Assembly: GCA_024401745.1 (NCBI GenBank)
Contig: JAKSKK010000001.1
Span: 86,225-150,224, forward strand
Source: Bacteroidales bacterium
GTDB lineage: Bacteria; Bacteroidota; Bacteroidia; Bacteroidales; UBA932
Direction of reading: 5' to 3'
Length of the DNA: 64,000 nucleotides
Position numbers and translations under genes: made by a program. Position 1 is the stretch's first letter. Every line of letters begins with the position of its first letter. A model generated the notes under the pieces. That model was given only the letters and a program-made list of their open reading frames with translations, was not told the origin of the DNA and searched no databases. Below, one piece after another: positions 1 to 5,868 of the stretch.

Positions 1-1
1 C

Positions 2-205
2 GCCGAGATGCTTCCCGGACTTCAGAAGCCCGAGATAGGCAACCGCATCATCATGACTCCCGAACATACTAAGAGACTTCTCAACGCTATAGCCGAGAAT
101 ATCTCCAAGTACGAGGCGCAGTACGGCAGGATCGAACTTCCCAGCCCTCAGCAGGGAGCGACCTTCAACCTTTCGGACCTGAACCCGAATGGAACCAAAT
201 CTTAA
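2..205 (+). CDS. DUF3467 family protein, 3' part only (5' end outside window)
   Basis: The frame is open from the left edge, so the visible 68 codons are the C-terminal part of a small protein; the first ATG inside the window (base 8) is probably internal. The segment GNRIIMTPEHTKRLLNAI followed by an ISKYE-type helix resembles DUF3467, a short Bacteroidota family of unknown function. The stop overlaps the first codons of kdsC (ATG at 189), so the two are probably translated from one message. Nothing in the visible part indicates a catalytic function. Confidence 0.6.
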   Translation, partial: AEMLPGLQKPEIGNRIIMTPEHTKRLLNAIAENISKYEAQYGRIELPSPQQGATFNLSDLNPNGTKS

Positions 206-716
206 GTCGATAAAGGCCATAGCGATGGACATCGACGGTGTCCTGACCGACGGGGGACTGATACCTCTGGCGAACGGCGACGTGCTTCGCATCACCGACG
301 CCAAGGATGCCTTTGCAGTGAGATTCGCTGCCAAGCAGGGCATGATCATGTCAATAATGTCGGGCGGTGACACACAGGCCCTGCATACCAGGATGCTGAG
401 CCTTCGCGTCAAGGAGGAAGACCTCTTCCTTGGCTGCAGAGGCAAGCTGGAGGTGTTCCGTGCATTCTGCACGCAGCACGGTCTGGATGCATCGGAGGTG
501 GCCTATTTCGGCGACGACATTGCTGATACCCAGGTGCTTGCAGCATGCGGATGCGGCTTTGCTCCTGCCGATGCGGCGCAGGAGGCCAAGGATGCAGCAG
601 ACATCGTCACCACCAGACCTGGCGGCAAGGGATGCGTGCGGGAAGGCATCGAGATGATCCTGAAGGCCCAGGGGCTCTGGGTCTTCGATCCCGACAAGTT
701 CAACGAGCTGTACTAG
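189..716 (+). CDS. kdsC: 3-deoxy-D-manno-octulosonate 8-phosphate phosphatase (KdsC-type HAD)
   Basis: Cytosolic HAD-superfamily phosphatase that removes phosphate from KDO 8-phosphate, a step toward the inner core of lipopolysaccharide. The 175-residue length is the usual size for cap-less KdsC. Motif I is DIDGVLTDGG with the nucleophile Asp14 and Asp16; motif II is the Ser of MSGG; motif III is GDDIADTQVL with Asp109 and Asp110; the C-terminal region contains the family's GGKGCVRE segment. The ATG at 189 overlaps the end of the preceding DUF3467 gene and only 3 bases separate its stop from the following pseudouridine synthase, so all three form one unit. A broader sugar-phosphate HAD phosphatase is the alternative, but the DGVLTDG signature and length favour KdsC. 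Confidence 0.88.
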   Translation: MEPNLKSIKAIAMDIDGVLTDGGLIPLANGDVLRITDAKDAFAVRFAAKQGMIMSIMSGGDTQALHTRMLSLRVKEEDLFLGCRGKLEVFRAFCTQHGLDASEVAYFGDDIADTQVLAACGCGFAPADAAQEAKDAADIVTTRPGGKGCVREGIEMILKAQGLWVFDPDKFNELY

Positions 717-719
717 GCG

Positions 720-2006
720 GTGGCCGTGCCATTCACATACCCGTTCTGCTATGTGCCTGACCCTCGCGTGGTCGAAGAGGCCCGCAGGCTGACGGAGATT
801 CTTGATTCCGGGCATTTAGACCATTCGGGCAAAATGTTCGGAATCCTCATTACCGACCGCGGACCACTTTACGCGTTCAGCGGTCTTCTGGACGGAAGGG
901 CGACCGTCGAGGGCTTTGTGCCTCCCATATTCGACTATTCCTTGCCTGACGGGTATTTCCGCAGGCGCGAGACTGAGATAGCGGCGCAGGTTGCGCGCCG
1001 GAAAGCCGGGCTGCCCGTTTCTGAGGATCCGGCGAAGATGTCCGCCGACCTCCAGGACTGGCTGTTCAGTCAATATAAGGTCCTGAATGCCAGAGGGGAG
1101 AGCCTCAGCATCAAGGAGATATTCGCGCTACGCGGCCTGGTGCCTCCTGGGGGCACCGGCGATTGCGCGGGTCCCAAACTGCTCAATCATGCATACCTGA
1201 ACGGAATGAAGCCGCTGGCGATGGGGGAGTTCTGGTATGGAGATTCTCCTATGAAGGAAGTCCGTGAGCAGGGACGCTTCTATCCGTCCTGCATGGGAAA
1301 GTGTGGCCCTCTGCTGAGCTGGATGCTTCAGGGGCTGGACGTGGCTCCTAATCCTCTCGACTCGGGATTCAGCAATGATGCCGAGCCCGAAGTGATATAT
1401 GAGGATGGCTCGCTGATAGTTGTGAACAAGCCTGCCGGGATGCTGGCCGTGCCCGGTCGCGTTGCTGCGCCCAGTCTTCTTGGCTGGCTGCGTGAGCGTT
1501 ATGGCGATTCTGTCGAGACCTGCCATAGGCTAGACATGGATACATCCGGTCTGATGGTGTTCGCGCGAGATCTCGGCACCAAGGCGGCCATGGAGGCTCA
1601 GTTTGCAGGGCGGGACGTCGTGAAGCGTTACCGTGCGAGGCTTGTGGCGGGCACCGGTCCGTTCAGGCATGCTGCGCGTGGAACGATAGCACTTCCTCTT
1701 GCGTTGGATTATTATGACAGGCCGCGCCAGTATGTTGACTATGAGAACGGCAAGCTGGCCGTTACCGAATACGAAATAGCCGAAGTCCTGCCGAATGGTG
1801 AGATCGATGTGATATTCACACCCAGGACCGGTCGGACACATCAGCTTCGTGTCCACTCAGCCCATGTGAAGGGCCTCGGCCGGCCTATCAAGGGCGACAG
1901 GCTATACGGCGATGCCACCGAAGGCAGACTGTTCCTTCACGCATTCTATCTTGAATTCACTCATCCGGAAACAGGGGAGAGACTCGTATTCAGCAAGCAG
2001 GGGTGA
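720..2006 (+). CDS. RluA family RNA pseudouridine synthase with long N-terminal extension
   Basis: Converts specific uridines in rRNA or tRNA to pseudouridine. Residues from about 210 form the catalytic domain: INKPAGMLAVPG-type entry (here VVNKPAGMLAVPG), then HRLDMDTSGL, in which Asp272 is the catalytic aspartate, and RTGRTHQLRVH. Residues 1-200 are an extra domain common in Bacteroidota RluA proteins, rich in aromatic residues and ending in a FYPSCMGKCGPLL segment with two cysteines. The start is GTG, 3 bases after the kdsC stop; no ATG lies nearer. Which RNA position is modified cannot be said. The stop is followed directly by a small-RNA terminator that reads in the opposite direction. 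Confidence 0.85.
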   Translation: MAVPFTYPFCYVPDPRVVEEARRLTEILDSGHLDHSGKMFGILITDRGPLYAFSGLLDGRATVEGFVPPIFDYSLPDGYFRRRETEIAAQVARRKAGLPVSEDPAKMSADLQDWLFSQYKVLNARGESLSIKEIFALRGLVPPGGTGDCAGPKLLNHAYLNGMKPLAMGEFWYGDSPMKEVREQGRFYPSCMGKCGPLLSWMLQGLDVAPNPLDSGFSNDAEPEVIYEDGSLIVVNKPAGMLAVPGRVAAPSLLGWLRERYGDSVETCHRLDMDTSGLMVFARDLGTKAAMEAQFAGRDVVKRYRARLVAGTGPFRHAARGTIALPLALDYYDRPRQYVDYENGKLAVTEYEIAEVLPNGEIDVIFTPRTGRTHQLRVHSAHVKGLGRPIKGDRLYGDATEGRLFLHAFYLEFTHPETGERLVFSKQG

Positions 2007-2009
2007 ATA

Positions 2010-2123
2010 TAAAAGAAATGAGTTGTGACCATCACGGCGACAACTCATACTAACCACATAATTAATAACACTAAAACTAATAACCAATAGGTTGATGGAC
2101 CAGAATGGCCGCTTGCTCAACCC
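2010..2123 (-). ncRNA. candidate small structured RNA, about 112 nt
   Basis: No protein gene fits here, but the minus strand shows a full transcription unit. A Bacteroidota promoter (TTTG, 19 bases, TACCTTTG) ends at 2128, putting the start near 2122. The RNA then opens with a hairpin, GGTTGA (2122-2117) pairing with TCAACC (2095-2090), containing an inner GGCC/GGTC stem. It ends with a 9-bp hairpin, ATGAGTTGT/ACAACTCAT (2048-2018, 13-base loop), followed by TTTCTTTT, a rho-independent terminator. The Bacteroidales-1 RNA class was defined by this kind of promoter-terminator bracket, but I cannot test membership by eye. Function unknown. Confidence 0.6.
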
Positions 2124-2127
2124 GATA

Positions 2128-2158
2128 CAAAGGTAATACTTATTTTTGTATTTGCAAA
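2128..2158 (-). promoter_or_regulatory. Bacteroidota promoter of the candidate small RNA
   Basis: Minus strand: TTTG at 2158-2155, a 19-base spacer, then TACCTTTG at 2135-2128. This matches the consensus TTTG-N19/20-TAnnTTTG exactly and points to the candidate RNA, not to a protein gene. Confidence 0.7.
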
Positions 2159-2190
2159 CTTTTTTAATAATTTTTTCAAAAAATTTATTT

Positions 2191-2224
2191 ATTGCCTGAC
2201 AATGTCTTTTATACTCCAGGCAAT
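2191..2224. repeat. 8-bp inverted repeat in intergenic region
   Basis: ATTGCCTG (2191-2198) and CAGGCAAT (2217-2224) are perfect inverted copies around an 18-base AT-rich loop. There is no adjacent T-run on either strand, so it does not look like a simple terminator. It lies between the small-RNA promoter and the GC-rich multi-hairpin element. Confidence 0.4.
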
Positions 2225-2244
2225 ATCTTCCGATCATAGACCCT

Positions 2245-2342
2245 CGGCGGAGGAAAAGGGGTTGCCCGCTACGGGATTCTGCGACGGCCACTACGGGCCT
2301 CGTCTCGAACCCGAATCCGCTTGGCAGCCATTTCCTCCGCCG
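2245..2342. repeat. GC-rich multi-hairpin element closed by a 12-bp terminal inverted repeat
   Basis: CGGCGGAGGAAA (2245-2256) pairs perfectly with TTTCCTCCGCCG (2331-2342). Inside are short hairpins CCCG-CTA-CGGG (2265-2275), GGCC-ACTACG-GGCC (2286-2299) and TGG-CAG-CCA (2322-2330), giving a cloverleaf-like layout. The island is GC-rich inside AT-rich DNA. It could be a REP/MITE-like intergenic repeat or a structured RNA; neither strand shows an adjacent TAnnTTTG box or T-run. Confidence 0.45.
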
Positions 2343-2378
2343 CAATAATTCGATAAATAATGTGGAATAATGTGATAT

Positions 2379-2461
2379 AAGATAGCCTTATTTGTTACAA
2401 AAACAACGATAACATAAATGTTATATAGAATAACAAATATGTTTTATATATTGGCTATCTT
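2379..2461. repeat. three-tier nested palindrome at the 3' end of pncC
   Basis: Three nested inverted repeats share one centre: AAGATAGCC (2379-2387) with GGCTATCTT (2453-2461), TATTTGTTA (2389-2397) with TAACAAATA (2431-2439), and ATAACAT (2409-2415) with ATGTTAT (2418-2424). The outer arm includes the pncC stop codon. It may act as a terminator for pncC, but the downstream T-run is poor and the structure is longer than a usual terminator. Confidence 0.5.
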
Positions 2462-2940
2462 TTAGATAAATCTTCTTCTATGTAAGCCGCCAGAATTTCC
2501 AAAGCTGATGCAGCAAAAGCCTTGATATTGGTTTTTCTGGACTCATGACTACTTAATCTGACCGTTTTTGTTCCCTTTGGACCATCGATTGCAGCCCAGC
2601 AGGTGCCTGCCGGCTCGTGTTCGTCGCCATATAGATCGGCCCATCCGGTGGTTGCGACGGAGTATGTGGAGCCGGTGAGGGCTCTGACTCCGCGGGCCAT
2701 CTCGGCAGCAACGGCGCTGCTGACGATTCCTTCGTTCAGGATGGTGTCAGGGCTGACGCCAAGAAGCTGTTCCTTAATTCTGGGATCGTAGGATGTCACG
2801 GAACCTAGGTAATAGTCGGAGGACCCGGGTACGGTTGTGATCAGATGGGAAATCATGCCACCGGTGCATGATTCTGCGGCTGAGAGCTTCAGGCCTGAGC
2901 CATGGAGCAGCCTTTTGATTCTGACTTCTGCCTTGATCAT
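2455..2940 (-). CDS. pncC: CinA C-terminal domain protein, nicotinamide-nucleotide amidase-like
   Basis: Stand-alone CinA C-terminal domain (161 residues, usual size), the PncC family that deamidates nicotinamide mononucleotide to nicotinate mononucleotide in the pyridine-nucleotide cycle. The signature SAAESCTGG is at residues 20-28, with Ser24 at the position of the family's catalytic serine; GSSDYYLGSVTSY follows as expected. One conserved block is altered: where the family usually has an SG-AGP-GG-type loop, this protein reads ATTGWADLYGDEHEPAG. The ATG overlaps the stop of the upstream PyrD-like gene by 4 bases, so they are co-transcribed. Activity is likely but the altered loop lowers certainty. 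Confidence 0.78.
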   Translation of the reverse strand: MIKAEVRIKRLLHGSGLKLSAAESCTGGMISHLITTVPGSSDYYLGSVTSYDPRIKEQLLGVSPDTILNEGIVSSAVAAEMARGVRALTGSTYSVATTGWADLYGDEHEPAGTCWAAIDGPKGTKTVRLSSHESRKTNIKAFAASALEILAAYIEEDLSKR

Positions 2941-3728
2941 TTCAAATCGGCTTTTTCAAGATAGTTGAGTGTCTTGCGCACAAGGGAAGGACCCTCGTAT
3001 ACCATGCCGCTGCGCAGCTCGATCAGCGAAGCACCGTCCTGGAGCAGTTCAGCGGCTTCAGAAGGCGATTTGATGTGGCAGTTGGCAATGATAGGCATGC
3101 GGCCTTTGGTATAGCTGTAAATGGCCTTTACGTGTTCTTTGGCACCTACTTCGACACCATCTATGCCGCTGTACATGCAATAGTCTAGCGCATGGTGCAG
3201 ATCATGCTCAGAGATGAATTCAGACAGTTTCAGGACGATTGGCTTGTATTCGTCATACGTGAGCCTGATGTTGAGAAGCTGGTCGATCGTATGCTCCTTC
3301 AGACCGGTCTGCTGATCTATGACGAAGAAGTCGCAGAAATCGTATACCAGTGAGAATGAGGTGGTTATGTCAGCTGAAATGCAGGCAGCAAGGATATCCT
3401 CGCAGGGCTTCTCCTGAATGTTCGCAATAGCCGTGCGGGTGTATGCCGCATTAAGAGGACCTATTTCCACGAAGCTGAATCCAAGATCCTCGAGCATTGC
3501 ACACATCTCGCCTTTCTTGTCAAGGCCGGCTCCGAGCCCAAGGGGATTGTAGAAATGAAGGCCGAAGACGTCACGGTCAATACCGAAGGACCTGTTCTTG
3601 TGCACGAGCCTGTAGAATTGGCGCAGGAGTGGAACCGCACCAATGAACTTGAAGTATCGTAACGCAACTGCAGAAGCTTTCTCCTTCTCCATGTTGCGCA
3701 CAAAAGGCTTTATCAGGAGATTATACAT
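2937..3728 (-). CDS. PyrD-like protein (class 2 dihydroorotate dehydrogenase homologue), degenerate
   Basis: The N-terminal helical region and first barrel strand match quinone-linked dihydroorotate dehydrogenase: NPLGLGAGLDKKGE followed by GFSFVEIG. The flavin-contacting Lys region (PIVLKLS) and the C-terminal GASLIELRSGMVYEGPSLV segment are also kept. However, the protein has 263 residues against roughly 330-345 for class 2 enzymes. The substrate loop with the NRMGFNN motif and the NISSPNTPG segment with the catalytic serine are absent, and the GGI phosphate-binding motif reads CHI. I infer a non-catalytic or repurposed relative; a true pyrD is expected elsewhere. Its TATATTTG box sits 4 bases before the ATG, implying a leaderless mRNA. 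Its stop overlaps the start of pncC. Confidence 0.65.
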   Translation of the reverse strand: MYNLLIKPFVRNMEKEKASAVALRYFKFIGAVPLLRQFYRLVHKNRSFGIDRDVFGLHFYNPLGLGAGLDKKGEMCAMLEDLGFSFVEIGPLNAAYTRTAIANIQEKPCEDILAACISADITTSFSLVYDFCDFFVIDQQTGLKEHTIDQLLNIRLTYDEYKPIVLKLSEFISEHDLHHALDYCMYSGIDGVEVGAKEHVKAIYSYTKGRMPIIANCHIKSPSEAAELLQDGASLIELRSGMVYEGPSLVRKTLNYLEKADLK

Positions 3729-3732
3729 ACAA

Positions 3733-3740
3733 CAAATATA
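3733..3740 (-). promoter_or_regulatory. -7 box of the PyrD-like gene, abutting its start codon
   Basis: TATATTTG on the minus strand ends 4 bases before the ATG at 3728. Using the spacing seen at rnpB (RNA starts about 6 bases after the box), transcription would start at the ATG itself. No clear TTTG element was found upstream. Confidence 0.5.
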
Positions 3741-3745
3741 GGGAA

Positions 3746-4177
3746 TTATTTGAGTTCTTGGTAACTCCCATCATCGTACAAGACGATAATCTTTGATATA
3801 TTCCGCTGTGATTTAGTTGTTTGTATAGTTTTAGTTGAAGTATTACTTTTGATATTTGCAACGATTTTCTCCGGTTCTGGCTGAGGTTCTGGCATGGTTG
3901 CAGCATCGTTCTTCACGATTTCTACGGGAGTGACAGGCGCCGTAACGGTCACATTATCAGAGATTTCGCCTTTATACATCTTGCCTTTTCCGGTGATCAG
4001 CCATTCCAGGTTGATCCTGGGGTAGTGTTTGCTCATGCTTTCGATGAAGTCGAAACCAGGCTTGTTCCTGCCGGCAAGAATATGACTTACGCTTGCACGT
4101 GCGACACCAATGGTATCGGCAAACACTGACTGTGAGATGTTTTCCGCGGCAAGAAACTGTTGTAGTCTGTTATTCAT
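3746..4177 (-). CDS. XRE-type helix-turn-helix transcriptional regulator
   Basis: A 143-residue DNA-binding protein. Residues 1-65 form an XRE/Cro-like HTH: FLAAENISQSVFADTIGVARASVSHILAGRNKPGFDFIESM, followed by a YPRINLEWLITGKGKMY segment typical of this Bacteroidota subfamily. Residues 75-143 are low-complexity, rich in Pro, Glu, Thr and Ser, and end in a short IIVLYDDGSYQELK segment that could mediate oligomerisation or partner binding. It has its own perfect promoter (TTTG-N19-TACTTTTG) and lies directly upstream of the pyrD-like/pncC pair, which has a separate promoter. Targets are not evident. Confidence 0.75.
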   Translation of the reverse strand: MNNRLQQFLAAENISQSVFADTIGVARASVSHILAGRNKPGFDFIESMSKHYPRINLEWLITGKGKMYKGEISDNVTVTAPVTPVEIVKNDAATMPEPQPEPEKIVANIKSNTSTKTIQTTKSQRNISKIIVLYDDGSYQELK

Positions 4178-4197
4178 ATTTGGTTACATTGATATTA

Positions 4198-4228
4198 CAA
4201 AAGTAATACTTTGTTAGGATATTTCAAA
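4198..4228 (-). promoter_or_regulatory. promoter of the XRE regulator gene
   Basis: TTTG at 4228-4225, a 19-base spacer and TACTTTTG at 4205-4198 on the minus strand. The predicted start near 4192 leaves a leader of about 15 bases before the ATG at 4177. Confidence 0.7.
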
Positions 4229-4552
4229 ATTCAGTTATGTAACACTTGGTCCGGAGATAGGAGAGAAAAGGCTGATAATATCCTATATCCATAAAGTAGA
4301 TAAGACAATACAAAACCTTATAAAACAAAGTTTTAGCATAAAGCTATATACCGCTATTTATGTGGTTGCCAATACATGGTGGTGCGTCACGCTCCAATAA
4401 CATCAACAATAACTCCAAGCAAATCAAATAAAAGATTGATTTATAATACTTTATACACCAATTATCAACTATATAATGTTTGCTTATATAAATATTGTAA
4501 ACAACGGTTATCGGTATGGTGTTTATATATGTAAATTAACAAAAGAAAATAG
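4229..4552. other. AT-rich gene-free stretch
   Basis: Between the promoter of the HTH gene and the queA terminator I see no plausible coding region, no RNA-like GC-rich fold and no clear promoter. Short direct and inverted AT-rich words are common but none stands out above base composition. Confidence 0.5.
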
Positions 4553-4586
4553 CCTGTTTACAAATGTATTTACAAAAGTAAACAGG
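4553..4586 (-). terminator. terminator-like hairpin downstream of queA
   Basis: CCTGTTTAC (4553-4561) pairs with GTAAACAGG (4578-4586); reading leftward from queA the stem is followed by CTATTTTCTTTTGTT. Two TAnnTTTG-like words (TACTTTTG and TACATTTG on the minus strand) lie inside the hairpin. Confidence 0.5.
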
Positions 4587-4619
4587 TTTGTACGCTGTGT
4601 GTTAAATTGTAAACAGTTG

Positions 4620-5828
4620 CTATTCGGCTCGGAACAGGAGCGATGAATCGCCGTAGCTCAGGAATCTGAAATCGTTGGCCAAAGCGTAATCGTATATGGT
4701 CTTCCAGTCTCCTCCTACAAATGCAGAAATCAGCAGGAGCAGCGTGCTCTGTGGCTGATGGAAATTCGTTACCATCATGTCGACTACACGGAACTTGAAT
4801 CCTGGAACTATAATGATCCTGGTACCGACTTTCAGTTCGTCGAGTCCGTTCCTGTCCAGCCAGTCGACTATCGCGTTAAGTGATTCCTTGAGAGTGTAAC
4901 TGTAATCCCTGGTGTATGGTGCCCACTGATCAACGTCATGCGGGCCACCGTTCTCTATGCAGCTTACGCCGGCATAGTATAGCGACTCCAAAGTCCTAAC
5001 GGACGTTGTGCCTACGGCAACTACCTTCTTGCCTGAGTTGGCAAGCTTCAGAAGGAAATCCTTCCTGACGACTACGGGCTCTCTGTGCATGGGGTGCTCG
5101 CTGACAAGGGAACTCTTTACAGGCAGGAAGGTCCCCGCGCCGACGTGCAGGCATACGTTCTGCCTGTCGATGCCCTTGCTGTCTAAGGCTGAAAGGACCC
5201 TGTCGGTGAAGTGCAGGCCTGCCGTGGGTGCTGCGACCGAGCCGCGGATGTGCGCGTAGAGAGTCTGGTATCTTTCGAGGTCTATGGCCTCGGTATCCCT
5301 GTTGAGATAGGGAGGGATTGGTACCTGCCCGCAGAGCTCGAGCACGCGGCTGAAGGGCTCTCCGCCTGTCCAGCTGAACTCGACCGTGCCGGTCTGTCCG
5401 TCCCTGTCAACAAGCACAGCGCTGAGCTGCATTGCTGACAGCTCAGAACCGTCGGGAGCGTCGTAAAGGAGCGTGTCGTCCTTCCATCTTTTCGCATTGC
5501 CTATGACGCATTTCCACCGGCATCTTTCAGTGCAGGCGAAGCTGACGTTGTAGTCGGAAGGGTCTATGGGCTCGAGGCAGAATATCTCGATGTGCGCACC
5601 GGTGGAACGGCGGAAGAAAAGCCTTGCCGGCACGACCTTGGTGTCGTTGAAGACCATGATGCAGTCTGAAGGCAGTTCCTCAGGCAGGTCACGGAAGATA
5701 CGTTCCCGGCATTTGCCGCCGGAATAGATCAAAAGCTTGGAACTGTCACGCTCCGGAAGGGGATATTTCGCAATGCGCCCGTCCGGAAGCGGGTAATTGT
5801 AGTCCTCAATTCTCAATTCTGGTATCAT
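4620..5828 (-). CDS. queA: S-adenosylmethionine:tRNA ribosyltransferase-isomerase (queuosine synthesis)
   Basis: QueA transfers and isomerises the ribosyl part of SAM onto preQ1-modified tRNA to give epoxyqueuosine. The 402-residue protein shows the family pattern: an N-terminal YPLPDGRIAKYPLPERD segment, VFNDTKVVPARL, then TAGLHFT (about residues 200-207) and VHVG-type strand LHVGAGTFLPV, and near the C-terminus MVTNFHQPQSTLLLLISAF. Translation is placed at the ATG at 5828; an in-frame TTG 18 bases upstream is rejected because the promoter box TATCTTTG (5841-5834) lies between them. The mRNA should be leaderless. The gene is divergent from the acyltransferase gene with about 40 bases between starts, and no preQ1 riboswitch fits in that space. 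Confidence 0.92.
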   Translation of the reverse strand: MIPELRIEDYNYPLPDGRIAKYPLPERDSSKLLIYSGGKCRERIFRDLPEELPSDCIMVFNDTKVVPARLFFRRSTGAHIEIFCLEPIDPSDYNVSFACTERCRWKCVIGNAKRWKDDTLLYDAPDGSELSAMQLSAVLVDRDGQTGTVEFSWTGGEPFSRVLELCGQVPIPPYLNRDTEAIDLERYQTLYAHIRGSVAAPTAGLHFTDRVLSALDSKGIDRQNVCLHVGAGTFLPVKSSLVSEHPMHREPVVVRKDFLLKLANSGKKVVAVGTTSVRTLESLYYAGVSCIENGGPHDVDQWAPYTRDYSYTLKESLNAIVDWLDRNGLDELKVGTRIIIVPGFKFRVVDMMVTNFHQPQSTLLLLISAFVGGDWKTIYDYALANDFRFLSYGDSSLLFRAE

Positions 5829-5833
5829 GGGTG

Positions 5834-5862
5834 CAAAGATACTCAAAAATTAAGTATATTTG
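5834..5862. promoter_or_regulatory. back-to-back -7 boxes between queA and the acyltransferase gene
   Basis: The minus-strand box TATCTTTG (5841-5834) serves queA and the plus-strand box TATATTTG (5855-5862) serves the acyltransferase. They are 13 bases apart and each lies 5-6 bases before its ATG, so the two polymerases would compete for the same short DNA segment. Confidence 0.6.
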
Positions 5863-5868
5863 TCGGAT

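Noticed and set aside
2286-2325. tRNA-like GGTTCGA word on the minus strand
   Set aside because: No T-stem, anticodon arm or CCA-side pairing can be drawn around it; the closing stem is 12 bp rather than 7.
1902-2345. 147-codon open frame on the minus strand
   Set aside because: It overlaps the end of the RluA gene, the candidate small RNA and the GC hairpin element; composition is patchwork and resembles no protein family.
5828-5846. TTG start upstream of queA
   Set aside because: The -7 box TATCTTTG lies between it and the ATG, so the mRNA would not contain the TTG.
5829-5868. preQ1 riboswitch upstream of queA
   Set aside because: Only about 40 bases separate queA from the divergent gene and they are filled by two promoter boxes.
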